Source: JAHEEM01 sp036396795 (GTDB lineage Bacteria > Pseudomonadota > Gammaproteobacteria > Steroidobacterales > Rariloculaceae). Taken from it: a stretch of 64,000 bases of DNA. Below, one piece after another: positions 50,353 to 60,400 of this stretch. The notes beneath the pieces were generated by a model. That model was given only the letters and a program-made list of their open reading frames with translations. It was not told where the DNA came from and made no database searches. How positions within the stretch are numbered: the first letter of the stretch is position 1; every line of letters begins with the position of its first letter. The stretch lies in NCBI GenBank assembly GCA_036396795.1, contig DASWKF010000039.1:80972-144971 (forward strand), read 5' to 3'. Both the position numbers and the translations under genes were made by a program.

Positions 50353-51198
50353 ATGCCTGCGCGACCCCTCGGATCCGCCACGATTGCCTTCGGGCTGGTT
50401 TCGATACCGGTCAAGCTCTATTCGGCGGCCGAGTCGGCGGCCACGGTGCGCTTCAACCAGATCGACCGGCGCGACGGCGCCCGCGTGAAGCAGCAGCTCA
50501 TCTCGTCGAACAGCGGCGAGGTCGTGCCGAAAGAAGAGATCGTCAAGGGCTACGAGTTCGCCAAGGGACAGTATGTGCTGTTCACGCCCGAGGAGCTCAA
50601 GGCGCTCGACGTCGCGGCCACCTATATGATCGACATCGATCAGTTCCTGCCCGACGGCACGGTCGACCGCATCTATTTCGAGAAGGCCTATTACCTCGGC
50701 CCGGACAAGGGCGGCGCGCGGGCTTATCACCTGCTCGCCGGGGCGCTGCGCGCGACCGGACGCATCGCAATCGGACGCTACGCCGCGCGCGGCCGCCAGC
50801 ACCTCGTGCTCGTGCGGCCCAAGGGGAACGGCTTGCTGCTCGAGCAGCTCCACTATGCCGACGAGGTGCGCGCGTTCAGCGAGGTGCCTATCGAAGAGGT
50901 CGAGGTCAAGAAAGCCGAGCTCGAGCTCGCCAAGCAGCTCATCGAGCAGAGCGCGAGCGACAGCTTCGATCCGACGAGCTATCGCGACGAGGTGCGCGAG
51001 CAGATGATGGCGCTGATTCAGCGCAAGGTCGAAGGCGAGGACATCTCCGTCGCGCCGACCGAGAAGCCCGAGCACAAGATCATCGACATCATGGAAGCGC
51101 TCAAGGCGAGCCTCAACGCAACCGACAAACGCAAGCCTGCGCAGCGCACCGAAAAAACCGCCGCCAAGAAGACCGCCCGAAAGAAGCGCACGGGCTGA
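50353..51198 (+). CDS. ku: Ku homodimer end-binding protein
   Basis: 281 residues from ATG 50353; upstream ATGs at 50293 and 50326 lie in ligD. It is a Ku core of usual bacterial length: GSATIAFGLVSIPVKLYSAA, then FNQIDRRDGARVKQQLISSN, VVPKEEIVKGYEFAKGQYVL, ARAYHLLAGALRATGRIAIG and LELAKQLIEQSASDSFDPTS. The Lys/Arg-rich tail (KRKPAQRTEKTAAKKTARKK) is the DNA-threading extension. Recruits LigD. Confidence 0.96.
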   Translation: MPARPLGSATIAFGLVSIPVKLYSAAESAATVRFNQIDRRDGARVKQQLISSNSGEVVPKEEIVKGYEFAKGQYVLFTPEELKALDVAATYMIDIDQFLPDGTVDRIYFEKAYYLGPDKGGARAYHLLAGALRATGRIAIGRYAARGRQHLVLVRPKGNGLLLEQLHYADEVRAFSEVPIEEVEVKKAELELAKQLIEQSASDSFDPTSYRDEVREQMMALIQRKVEGEDISVAPTEKPEHKIIDIMEALKASLNATDKRKPAQRTEKTAAKKTARKKRTG

Positions 51199-51207
51199 CC
51201 GCCTGAG

Positions 51208-52041
51208 GTGCGCGCATACTCCACCCGAGAAGTCGCCGAGCTGACGGGGCTCCCCGAGGCCCGCGTGCGCGGCTGGTCCCGCGCCGGGCTGGTGACGCCG
51301 GGCAAAGACGACCGCGGCCGCTGGCGTTATTCCTTTCAGGATCTCGCGGTGCTGCGCGCCGCGGCCAAGCTGCTCGAGGCCGGCGTGACCGTGAGCCGCG
51401 TGACTCGGGCCTTGGGCCTGCTGCGCGAACGATTGCCGGCGGGGCGGCCGTTGTCCGCCGTGCGGATCCTGGTCACCGGCGGGCGCGTCATCGTCAAGGA
51501 CCGGCTCGCCTCATGGGAGCCCGAATCGGGGCAGTGCGCGCTGGAATTCGACGTGCAAGCTGTATCGGCCCAGGTGGCGCCGCAGCTGCCGCGCACATCG
51601 AGCGCCGAGCTCGAGCGGCAAAACGAGACCGCGGAGGGGCTCTACCAGACGGCGCTCGACCTGGAGCTCGCCGGCCGCGGCGACGACGCACGCAAGGCTT
51701 ACGAGACCGTGCTGCATCGCGACCCGCAGCTCGCCGGCGCGCGTATCAATCTCGGCCGCCTGCTGCACGCGGCCGGGCGTCTCGGCGAAGCCGAGGCGCT
51801 ATACCGTGCGGCGCTCGAGCAGAACCCGCGCAACGCGATCGCCGCCTTCAATCTCGGCGTCGCGCTCGAAGACCAGGGCAAGACCGCCGCCGCCGCCGAG
51901 GCGTATCGCGCCGCGCTCGCGGTCGACGATGGCTACGCCGACGCGCACTACAACCTCTCGCGCCTGCTCGAAACGCAGGGCGACGCGCGCGGCGCGCTGC
52001 GCCACCTGAGCAGCTTTCGACGGCTGATGCGGAACGACTAG
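51208..52041 (+). CDS. MerR-type HTH protein with TPR domain
   Basis: 277 residues, GTG start at 51208, 9 bases after ku, so it may be in the same transcript. Residues 1-70 form a MerR-like winged HTH (YSTREVAELTGLPEARVRGW, RWRYSFQDLAVLRAAAKLLE). Residues 130-270 carry about three and a half TPR units (ALDLELAGRGDDARKAYETV, AGARINLGRLLHAAGRLGEA, AIAAFNLGVALEDQGKTAAA, ADAHYNLSRLLETQGDARGA). The combination is seen in a proteobacterial family of unknown function. A link to NHEJ is possible by position only. Confidence 0.83.
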   Translation: MRAYSTREVAELTGLPEARVRGWSRAGLVTPGKDDRGRWRYSFQDLAVLRAAAKLLEAGVTVSRVTRALGLLRERLPAGRPLSAVRILVTGGRVIVKDRLASWEPESGQCALEFDVQAVSAQVAPQLPRTSSAELERQNETAEGLYQTALDLELAGRGDDARKAYETVLHRDPQLAGARINLGRLLHAAGRLGEAEALYRAALEQNPRNAIAAFNLGVALEDQGKTAAAAEAYRAALAVDDGYADAHYNLSRLLETQGDARGALRHLSSFRRLMRND

Positions 52042-52116
52042 CGCTAGAGAGCGAGCCACATGGCCGACGGACGCTAGAATAGCGATAAGCTAATCGCCTT
52101 CCGCAGGGGACCCGTC

Positions 52117-54624
52117 GTGATTTCCCACTACCTGACGGTTGCAGTGCGCGACATTCGGCGGGCGCCGTTGTTGACCGCCGTCAATGTTTCAACCCTGGCG
52201 CTTGGCCTTGCATGCTTCGTTACCGCCTATGCCGCTGTCGCTTACTGGGACCATAGCGAGCAGCACTTTGAGAATGCCAATCGTACCGTCGTCATTACCT
52301 CGGATATCACGGTCGGCGACGGGTCGTTCGTAACCGGCGTGATACCGCGGACAAGCGCATCCATCGCGCAATATCTCACGGCCGACTTCCCTGAGATCGA
52401 GGTTGTGGCGCGCGCAGGCGTCATGAACGATACGGTCATGGTCTCGACCGGTGAGCGCGCGGCGCGGGCGTTCGGCGTCTGGGTGGATCCAGAATTCCTC
52501 GACATATTCGATATGACTTATGTCGCACGTGACGGAGAGAATCCTCTACGTCGCCCTCGCAGTATCGTCCTCACGGAGGAAACCGCGGAACGTCTGTTTG
52601 GCATAGAAGATCCAATCGGGCGAAACTTGGTAATCGGTAATGTCATCGATGCGACCGTTACTGGGGTTATCGAGCCAATCCCTGAGCCCTCGCATCTCGG
52701 CCGCTCAATCGCAGCCACCCTTCGGTTCGAGCTGTTGGCGTCTCGGGATGTCATCGAAGCGATCGCAGCGACGTACACGAACTTGGTGGACCAGTCCGAG
52801 AATTGGGGGTTCGCCCGTTCTGTTACCTATGCGCTGTTGCCAGAGGACGGTTTGTTTACTGCCGAGGTCTTGCGCGAACGGCTCCACGCGTTCACTGAGC
52901 GCCATCTTCCAGATCGGAACCGAGAAGCCACTAACCTGGAGCTGGGTGTGATACCGATCTCCGACATCATGCTCGCGAATATGAACGCGAGGCTGTTTCA
53001 GGTCGGCGGCGGCGTGACGATTCCAGGCCTGCTGTTGCTGCTCGGCGGGATGGTGCTTGCCGTCGCCTGCGTGAATTACGCGAATCTTGCGACGGCTCGC
53101 GCAGCGGGGCGCACCAAAGAAGTCGGCATGCGCAAGGTTGTCGGTGCGCGACGTCGTCAGGTCATGGGTCAGTATCTCTTCGAGGCAGGGATACATACGA
53201 CGGCCGCACTCTTGATCGGGATTCTTGCCGTTCTCCTGATCGTGCCGGTCATGCAGGCAGCTGTTGGCATCGATCTGCGTATCTCAATGTTCTCGAGCAC
53301 AGGCTTCTGGTTGTTCTTAGTCGGTCTGATCGTGTCGGTCACGGTCATTTCCGGCGCTTACCCCGCTTTCGTGCTTTCGCGGGTCCGGCCCGTGCGAGCA
53401 CTGGGTGTCGGTAAGATGCGACTCGGACCGCGCTTCCTATCGACGAGCCTGGTCGGACTGCAGTTCTTCCTCGCTAGCTTTCTGTTGATCGCGTTTCTCG
53501 TCGTCTACGCACAGAACGGCGAATTGCGACGCACGGGCCTGGGCGCGACGATAGAGCCGATCCTGATGCTCGAGGCGGACGAACGCATGACGGGCATCAC
53601 GCCGGACGAATTGCAAGAGCGATTGCTCGCCATTCCCGGGGTGACGGCTGCGACGGCGGCAGAGTCGGCGCCATGGATCGGATACATACCGCCGATCGAC
53701 TTAGCGCGGGCTCCGGGCGAGTATGCGGTCGTTCATCGTACGACGCTAAACACCGTCGGTATGGATTTCTTCTCAACGCTCGGAGTCGAGATCATTGCCG
53801 GTCGCGCATTCGATCGGGAGCATCGCGATGACTCCGCATCATGGAGTCTCGGGCTCGACCCAAGTAGGCCGATCAACGTGGTGCTCGACATCGCTGCCGC
53901 CGAAGGGTTCGGCTTTGTGTCGGCGGAAGAGGCCGTAGGTCAAACCGTATACATTCCCGAGCGCTTGATGGGCGCGTACGGCCGGACTGCAGCGCAGCCT
54001 TTGGAGGTCATCGGCGTCGTCAATAACGCTCCGTTGCATTTGCTCGGCGGCGGGGCGAGCTCTGGTATTTATGCAATTAGCGTTAACAACCCCTGGCAGA
54101 TCCTGCGGCTCTCCACGAACGATATTCAGGGCACACTGGCTGCAATCGATGACCTCTGGCGCAGCCTGGCGCCAAATGTATCGATCAATCGGCGCTTTCT
54201 GGACGAGGCGTTCGAGGAAATCTACGAGAATTTCGGTCGTCTGAACCAGGTTTCCTCCGGCCTGGCGCTGTTCGCGTTTCTGATATCTACGGTAGGTTTA
54301 TTCGCTATGGCGATTCAGATTGCAAGCCGCCGTGTGCGTGAGATCGGTATACGCAAAACACTTGGCGCGAGCACAAATCAGGTCCTGGCGATGCTGCTCA
54401 AAGATTTCTCAAAACCCGTGCTGATTGGTAACTTGCTTGCCTGGCCAATTGCCTATCTCGCGGCACAGGCCTATCTCAACATGTTCATTCAACGTATCTC
54501 GTTAACGATGCTGCCGTTTATCTCGAGCATTGCCATTGCTCTGTTGATCGCCTGGATTGCTGTTGCAGGTCAGGCCATCAGGACTGCACGCGTGAGGCCG
54601 GCACAGATGATTCGCTACGAGTAA
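52117..54624 (+). CDS. MacB/FtsX-type ABC transporter permease without ATPase partner
   Basis: 835 residues, GTG start at 52117. Layout: N-terminal TM (TAVNVSTLALGLACFVTAYA), MacB-like periplasmic domain, three FtsX TMs (GLLLLLGGMVLAVACVNYAN, LATARAAGRTKEVGMRKVVG, ARRRQVMGQYLFEA), a second set with TM, periplasmic domain and the final FtsX TM bundle (FLISTVGLFAMAIQIASRRV, REIGIRKTLGASTNQVLAML). The duplicate FtsX form usually occurs with an ABC ATPase; none is adjacent. Codon use is less GC-rich than neighbouring genes, which suggests transfer. Confidence 0.87.
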   Translation: MISHYLTVAVRDIRRAPLLTAVNVSTLALGLACFVTAYAAVAYWDHSEQHFENANRTVVITSDITVGDGSFVTGVIPRTSASIAQYLTADFPEIEVVARAGVMNDTVMVSTGERAARAFGVWVDPEFLDIFDMTYVARDGENPLRRPRSIVLTEETAERLFGIEDPIGRNLVIGNVIDATVTGVIEPIPEPSHLGRSIAATLRFELLASRDVIEAIAATYTNLVDQSENWGFARSVTYALLPEDGLFTAEVLRERLHAFTERHLPDRNREATNLELGVIPISDIMLANMNARLFQVGGGVTIPGLLLLLGGMVLAVACVNYANLATARAAGRTKEVGMRKVVGARRRQVMGQYLFEAGIHTTAALLIGILAVLLIVPVMQAAVGIDLRISMFSSTGFWLFLVGLIVSVTVISGAYPAFVLSRVRPVRALGVGKMRLGPRFLSTSLVGLQFFLASFLLIAFLVVYAQNGELRRTGLGATIEPILMLEADERMTGITPDELQERLLAIPGVTAATAAESAPWIGYIPPIDLARAPGEYAVVHRTTLNTVGMDFFSTLGVEIIAGRAFDREHRDDSASWSLGLDPSRPINVVLDIAAAEGFGFVSAEEAVGQTVYIPERLMGAYGRTAAQPLEVIGVVNNAPLHLLGGGASSGIYAISVNNPWQILRLSTNDIQGTLAAIDDLWRSLAPNVSINRRFLDEAFEEIYENFGRLNQVSSGLALFAFLISTVGLFAMAIQIASRRVREIGIRKTLGASTNQVLAMLLKDFSKPVLIGNLLAWPIAYLAAQAYLNMFIQRISLTMLPFISSIAIALLIAWIAVAGQAIRTARVRPAQMIRYE

Positions 54625-54707
54625 ACCGGCCGCGCCCTGGCCACCGTCTTGTTTTGCGGGATGCATCTAAACTCCTTTGGCGCCCGGGTGAATCTGACCT
54701 CAACCTA

Positions 54708-54745
54708 TTGAAATTAAACGTGCAAAATGGCGTATAGCTGTATAC
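54708..54745 (+). promoter_or_regulatory. A/T-rich promoter region of the HNH gene
   Basis: TTGAAA at 54708 could be a -35 box. GTATA-GCTG-TATAC at 54732-54745 is a dyad over the likely -10 region. The tract is 40-75 bases before ATG 54785. Spacing is not ideal, so the assignment is tentative. Confidence 0.35.
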
Positions 54746-54784
54746 AATACCAGTATCCACAATCGCCATTCACGGGAGGCTCCG

Positions 54785-56191
54785 ATGGCCACGCCCTCAC
54801 CCATGCCGGATCCGGTCCCCCAATCCCTGCCGAAGCCCGCTGGGCTGCTCCCGCGATCCATCGACGAGCTCGATGAGGCGATTTGCCGTCTCGATAGGCA
54901 CATCAACGCCGAGAGCTATCAGCTGCTGATTCTCGTGCGCGAGTTCGACGATCGTTTTGGCTGGGCGAAGTGGAGCTTTCACAACTGCGCGGAATGGCTC
55001 GCGTGGCGCTGCGGCCTGTCGCTGTCCGCGGCCCGTGAAAAAGTGCGCACGGCACACGCGCTACGCGGCTTACCCGCGATCTCCGCGGCCTTCGCGAGCG
55101 GACGCCTGTCGTACTCCAAAGTCCGCGCGCTGACGCGGGCGGCACAGTTGCACGACGAGGACGCGCTCCTCGCGTATGCGCTCGAGGCGACTGCCGCGCA
55201 GGTCGAGGAGCGTTGCCGGCAGATTCGCAACGTTGCGCCCGAATCCGCCGAAGCGGCGCAGCGCGCCTGGGAACGCCGGTCGCTGTCGGTGTACCGGAAT
55301 CCGGGGCGGGGCACGCTGACGATCAGCGTCGAGGTGCCGATCGAGGACGGCGAAGTCATCACCCGGGCGCTCGACCGCGCGATCGAAGCGGGCGAGGCGG
55401 CGAACGGCCCTGAGCTCGAGGCGAACGGCTGGCAGGCGCAGCAGGCCGATGCGCTCGTCGCGGTCGCGAAGTCGTATCTCGCCGGGGGCGCCGGGAGCGC
55501 GGCTGCGCCGACGGCGGCCGCGGATCACTATCAGGTGATCGTGCATGTCGACGAATCAGCCCTCCGCGGAGGGCGGGGGCGTTCGGATCTCCCTATCGAG
55601 ACGCTCAGACGTCTCACGTGCGACGGCAGCCTCGTCACCGTCGCGGAAGACGACTGCGGCACGCCGCTCGATGTCGGCCGCAAGCGGCGCGCGGTTTCGG
55701 CGCCTCTCAAGCGAGCGCTGTGGTCGCGCGACCGCGGTTGCACCTTTCCGGGCTGTCACCACACGCGCTTCGTGGACGCCCATCACATCCGCCACTGGGC
55801 CGAGGGCGGCGATACGAGTCTCGATAATACGACGCTGCTGTGCTCATCCCACCACCGGCTGCTGCATGAGGGCGCGTTCCGCATCCGCCGCGATCACGAA
55901 GGCGCGATCTATTTTCAGCGCGCCGATGGACGAGTGATCCCGCGCGGAGGTTATCGCTTGGAGGACGTGCTGGACGATGCGGCGGCTGCGGGCGACGTGT
56001 TTGACAGGTCCATCGAAGCGCGGTTGGCCGCGATCGTTCATACCCGGAAGCCCTCCGCGGAGGTGCGGGAGACCGCGGGAATTTATCGTGTGAGAGGTCA
56101 GTTCTCCGGGCCGGAGCCGGCAAAACCCAGAAATACCAGCACTGCACGATTCAGGCGAACGATGTCCTCATCGTCGAGACGGCCGATCTGA
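54785..56191 (+). CDS. DUF222/13E12-type HNH endonuclease
   Basis: 468 residues, GGGAGG before ATG. The N-terminal DUF222 region (YQLLILVREFDDRFGWAKWS, CAEWLAWRCGLSLSAAREKV, RTAHALRGLPAISAAFASGR) is followed at about 310-370 by an HNH: CTFPGCHHTRFVDAHHIRHW, AEGGDTSLDNTTLLCSSHHR. Zinc-binding Cys pairs and the HHI/N/H catalytic triad are intact. The family is repeated in many genomes and behaves like a selfish nuclease, without proven function. The last about 30 residues are read antisense to mazF, so the original end was probably lost. Confidence 0.87.
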   Translation: MATPSPMPDPVPQSLPKPAGLLPRSIDELDEAICRLDRHINAESYQLLILVREFDDRFGWAKWSFHNCAEWLAWRCGLSLSAAREKVRTAHALRGLPAISAAFASGRLSYSKVRALTRAAQLHDEDALLAYALEATAAQVEERCRQIRNVAPESAEAAQRAWERRSLSVYRNPGRGTLTISVEVPIEDGEVITRALDRAIEAGEAANGPELEANGWQAQQADALVAVAKSYLAGGAGSAAAPTAAADHYQVIVHVDESALRGGRGRSDLPIETLRRLTCDGSLVTVAEDDCGTPLDVGRKRRAVSAPLKRALWSRDRGCTFPGCHHTRFVDAHHIRHWAEGGDTSLDNTTLLCSSHHRLLHEGAFRIRRDHEGAIYFQRADGRVIPRGGYRLEDVLDDAAAAGDVFDRSIEARLAAIVHTRKPSAEVRETAGIYRVRGQFSGPEPAKPRNTSTARFRRTMSSSSRRPI

Positions 56192-56442
56192 TCGCCGATC
56201 TTGCTTTTCGGAACCGTGGTGATCTTGTCGACCATGAGGCGGCAAGAGACGTTGAGGCCGTTTCGATCACTGGGCTTTACGACCAGACGAAACAATGCAG
56301 CCGGCGTGGGATCGGTCGTAAACGCGCAGACGGTGATTGATGCCGTAGCGTCAAAGCGGTCGTCCTGGAGAATGACGGCGGGGCGGGGCTTTCCCGCGTA
56401 GCCACCTCCGCCGGCGACCGCCCAGATCTCGCCTCGCCTCAC
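56098..56442 (-). CDS. mazF: MazF/PemK-type mRNA interferase toxin
   Basis: 114 residues, GTG start at 56442, overlapping the antitoxin stop (GTGA). MRRGEIWAVAGGGGYAGKPR, PAVILQDDRFDATASITVCA, then RLMVDKITTVPKSKIGDQIG. The conserved RGEIW, Arg in KPRPAVILQ and Thr-Thr in DKITTV are MazF catalytic-site residues. It cuts mRNA at short motifs. Its 3' end overlaps the converging HNH gene by 94 bases. Confidence 0.88.
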   Translation of the reverse strand: MRRGEIWAVAGGGGYAGKPRPAVILQDDRFDATASITVCAFTTDPTPAALFRLVVKPSDRNGLNVSCRLMVDKITTVPKSKIGDQIGRLDDEDIVRLNRAVLVFLGFAGSGPEN

Positions 56443-56651
56443 GTTGAGGTCCAGTCGGAGACAGCATCGATAAACTCCTGGTCCTCCCGGGCGTGACGGC
56501 TCTTCGCCACGGCAAGCGATTGCCGGTGCGCCTTGGATGCAAAGGACCGGGAACGTACGTCGGGGACCCAGATTTGTATCGGCCGCAGACCCGCCGCGCG
56601 GAGCGCCGCGCGATGCTTCTGTACCCGACGCGATACGCCTGATCGAGCCAC
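56439..56651 (-). CDS. DUF3018 (MazE-family) antitoxin
   Basis: 70 residues, GTG start at 56651 with GGGAGA 7 bases upstream. ARSGVSRRVQKHRAALRAAG, then LRPIQIWVPDVRSRSFASKA and REDQEFIDAVSDW. This is the DUF3018/MazE family pattern (HRxxLRaxGLRPxQiWVPDtRs..F..e). It neutralises the MazF product next to it and should bind the twin palindromes just upstream (56669 and 56699). Confidence 0.87.
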   Translation of the reverse strand: MARSGVSRRVQKHRAALRAAGLRPIQIWVPDVRSRSFASKAHRQSLAVAKSRHAREDQEFIDAVSDWTST

Positions 56652-56668
56652 GGTCGCTCTCCCGTGAA

Positions 56669-56682
56669 TGTTACATGTAACA
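56669..56682. promoter_or_regulatory. Palindromic operator 1 of mazEF
   Basis: TGTTACATGTAACA, a perfect 14-bp palindrome ending 18 bases before the antitoxin start. A second near-copy is at 56699, exactly 30 bases away, three helical turns. Confidence 0.68.
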
Positions 56683-56698
56683 ATGTAGACCTTTACCG

Positions 56699-56712
56699 TG
56701 TTACATGCAACG
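56699..56712. promoter_or_regulatory. Palindromic operator 2 of mazEF
   Basis: TGTTACATGCAACG, matching operator 1 in 12 of 14 positions. The pair suggests cooperative autorepression. Confidence 0.6.
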
Positions 56713-56731
56713 CTTTTGAGCGCGACACGCG

Positions 56732-57418
56732 CTACAGTTTCAACATCCGCTGCGCGTAGGCCGGGCCGGCACCGCCGTCCTCGTGCTTGAAGAACACGAA
56801 CGCGCGCTCGAAATCCGCGCAGCGCGCTTTCCACGCCTGCAACGACTCGTCGGTGTATGCCGAGGCGCGCAAGCGCAGGTACGTGTGCGCCGCGGTCCTC
56901 GGCAGCTCGGGCGACTCGACGCCGTCGTTGTCGGCCGTGACCCAGGCCGCGCCACGCTTCGCGAGCGCAGCATGCACGGCATCGTCCCGCCACGAGGCGT
57001 GGCGGAACTCGAACGCGACCGGGACGCCCGCGGGCACGAGTTTTAGAAACGCGGCGAGCTTCTCGACGCTGACGCGCGCGTGCGGCGGCAACTGCAGCAG
57101 CACCACGCCGAGGCGCGGGCCGAGCACCTCCAGCGTCTCGAACAGGTACCCGGCCTCCTCGCCGCAATCGTTGAGCTGCTTCACGTGCGTGATCCGGCGC
57201 GGCGCCTTGATCGCGAACCGAAAGGTCTCGGGCACCTTCGCGGCCCAGCCCTCGAGCACGCTCGGCCTCGGCATGCGGTAGAAGGTGTTGTTGATCTCGA
57301 CCGTCGGCAGGCGCTCGGCGTAGAACCCGAGCATCTGGTCCGCGGGCAGCTTCTCAGGATAGAACGGCCCTTTCCATTCCTTGAAGGAGAACCCGCTGGT
57401 GCCGCAGTAAAGCTTCAT
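56732..57418 (-). CDS. DUF72 family TIM-barrel protein
   Basis: 228 residues. MKLYCGTSGFSFKEWKGPFY, VEINNTFYRMPRPSVLEGWA, RFAIKAPRRITHVKQL, VPVAFEFRHASW, and TYLRLRAS near the end are the DUF72 core. The family (YecE-like) has a TIM-barrel structure and no established activity. Length is short of the usual 240-290 by loss at the C-terminus, which is typical in this clade. 4 bases separate it from the nuclease-helicase. Confidence 0.9.
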   Translation of the reverse strand: MKLYCGTSGFSFKEWKGPFYPEKLPADQMLGFYAERLPTVEINNTFYRMPRPSVLEGWAAKVPETFRFAIKAPRRITHVKQLNDCGEEAGYLFETLEVLGPRLGVVLLQLPPHARVSVEKLAAFLKLVPAGVPVAFEFRHASWRDDAVHAALAKRGAAWVTADNDGVESPELPRTAAHTYLRLRASAYTDESLQAWKARCADFERAFVFFKHEDGGAGPAYAQRMLKL

Positions 57419-57422
57419 CGGC

Positions 57423-60400
57423 CTAGATTTTCACAGTGCTCGCCATCTCGAGATACCGGCAGAACGCGTTCGCGAGCCGCATCTGCTCGGGCGTTCGGCA
57501 ATCCGGTTCGAACAGCTTCGGGTTGCCGACGAGAATACACAAGCCCTTGGCGCGCGAGGTCGCGACGTTGAGGCGGTTGGCGCTGTAGAGGAAGCTCATC
57601 CCGCGCGGCGCCTCGTCCGGCGAGGACGTCGTCAGCGACGCGATCACGACGGGCGCCTGCTGCCCCTGAAACTTGTCGACCGTGCCGACTCGGACCTCCG
57701 GCAGCGCAGCCGCAAGCGCCGTGACCTGCGCATTGTACGGCGCGACGACCATGAGGTCCGCGCGCGTGAGCGGCCGCTTCAGACCCGTGTGGTCGCGCCA
57801 TTGCACCGTGCCGGTCGTCAGCTCAGCGACGATCTCCTCGATCGTTTCCACCTCCTCTTGCGAGCGCGATTGACGGCCCTCGTGCTCGACGGGCACGTAG
57901 ACGAGTCCGGCCTCGGGAAAGCGCGACGCGCCGACGACGGCCTGGCGCTCGAGCCCCGCAAACGCGCTCAGACGATCGTCGTAGAACACCTCGGCCGTGA
58001 ACGCACAAATGTCCGGGTGCAGGCGTCGCGTGTGCTGCAGGAACAAGCCCGCCTTCTCCGCGATTGTCTTTCGGCCGCCGAGGATGTGCTCGAGCGCCGA
58101 GACTTCGGTGCCGGGCGGATGGCTCGCCTGCTGCGGTTGCTCGAGCTGCTGCGGATCGCCGAGCAGCACGAGGCTTCGCGCGCCGCCGGCGACCGCGAGC
58201 ACGTCGGCGAGCGACATCTGCCCGGCTTCGTCGATGAAGAGCACATCGACGCTCTCGGCGAAGTCGGGCCGCGCCCAGAGCCACGACGTGCCGCCGAGCA
58301 ACCGGTACTGGCCGTCATCGAACAGCGCGTGAATCCGCTTGTAGTCGTCGAACGCGTGCAGCGCCTCGGGCGAGGATTCCGTCGCCTTGCCCTTGTGCAG
58401 ACACTTGAAATCTTCGATGCCCTGCTTGCGCGCCACGTCGATGCAACTGCCGAGCAGATTGCGAATCACTTCGTGACTCACGGCGGTCACGCCGACTTTC
58501 CTTCCGGTGCGAATCAGGTCGACGATCATGTGCGAGCCGGTGAACGTCTTGCCCGTGCCGGGAGGTCCCTGGATCGGCAGCACGCCGTGATCGAGCTCAC
58601 GGCCGAGCCGGCAGGCCGTCGTAACCTCGTCATCGGGCGCCGCGGCGGCTGCCGGCCCGTCGGTCGTCTCCGCGTCCGCGCGCAGGCGCGGCGCGCGCCG
58701 CAACATCAGGTCGCGCGCCGCGCGATGCGGGCCCGGCGCGTCGATGCCATGCTCGACGACCCAGCGCCCGAGCGCGAGCAGCGCCGCAGGCTTCGATCCC
58801 ATCGGCACGTTGCGCCGAACGAAGACGCGCTCGGGACGCTCCTCGGCACGTTTTCCCGAGTGCTGGACATCGACGGTCAATGCACGCAGATCGAGATCGT
58901 CGAGCACGCCGATCTGGCTGCCGTCCGGAATACACACCTCGTCGCCGCGGCGGATGTCGTGATCCTGGGCCGGAAATGCATAACGATGTATCGGCCGCTT
59001 CGCCGTGCCGCCGACCGTGGCGACGAACCTGAGCTCCGCGAGCGCCGAGCGCTCGTCGAAGTACTCGTCGAGCGGCAGATCGCGGAGCCTGAAATACTCC
59101 CACCAGGCGGCCTTCTCCTCACGCCGATGCCACTCGAGAAGATGCGCGAGCAGCCAGCGCGCGTGCTGCTCCTCGCTGCGCTCGTCGGCGTCGAGCGGAA
59201 CGCCGTCGAGCAGCCTGGCCATGAAGCGCCGCGTCTCTTCTGCGGTTTCCTCGATCTGCTCGCTCGCCTCACCCGACTTGGGCTCGGGTCGCGGCAGCTC
59301 GAAGCCGCGCTGCTCGACTTCGGCGCGTAAGGTCTCGAGCCAGGCGTGCAGCTTCTCCGCGGAGATGCAATCCTCGCGGTTGTAGCGCTCGACCGCGTCG
59401 ACGTGCGGCGCGAGATCCGCCACGCCGCGTACGGGCTCCTTGAACTCGATCGCCCATTCGATCGCGCGCCGGCTCGCGGTCGCCTCGCGCATGTCCTGCC
59501 GGCGGGCGAATCCATAGAACTGCTCGAGCTCCTTGATCGAGTAGCTCTCGACGCTGGCCTTGAGCGCGTGCTTGACGATCGTATGCAGATCGACGAAGAG
59601 CTCGGCGCGCAACAGCACATCAAGCTCGGCCTCACGCGTCGCGTAACGGCCCGACAAGCGCTTGAACACGCTCGGCTCGTAAGCGCCGAAGTGATAGACG
59701 TGTATCTCCGGATGCTCTCGATGCGCGGCGAGCATCAGATCGACGAGCCGCTCGAAAGCCTCTCGCTCTTCCACGGCCGTCGTTGCCCATACGGGCACGT
59801 AACCGCCTCCGGACGAGACGTAGCCGAACAGGTAGTCGCGCCCGCCCGCCGCGGCGAGCCGGTCGCCCTCGAGGTCGAGAAACAGGTCGTGCTCGCAAGG
59901 CGCGGGCAGCATCGCAAGACCGTGCGCCGAATCGACGGGCTCGAGGATCTCGTATTGCGGCGTCTCTTGCCGCCTCGCCTTGAGCTGGATCGCAGCCTGA
60001 TCGCGCACGCGCGTCAGCGCGTCGCGCGAGCCGCGGGCCGGCTTCGGCACCTCGCGCAGATCGCCGAGACGCTCGAGGGTGGCGACGTCGATGCGTCGGA
60101 GCTCCTTGATCTGCAGCCGGCTTATCCCGGCGACGAAGCCTAGATGGTCGTCGGCCCGGCGGCGCGCGTTGCAGGGTTGCCACCAGGCGCAGATCTCGCA
60201 GTGCATCACGGGCTCGGGATAAGTGGGCGTATCCAGGCACATGAGCGCTTCCTCGAGCCTGCGCCTGACGAGCCGGTAATATGCTGCGTAGTCGGCGAGG
60301 CGGTGGGGCTCCGGAGCGAAGCCGTGATGCGGCGCGACGACGTAGGCGTAGTCCGGCCACGCGCCCTGAATCTCCGCGACGAGCTCCGTGTAGACGCACA

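Noticed and set aside
57789..59330. 513-codon frame antisense to the nuclease-helicase
   Set aside because: Shadow; Arg/Ala/Leu-rich with no motif.
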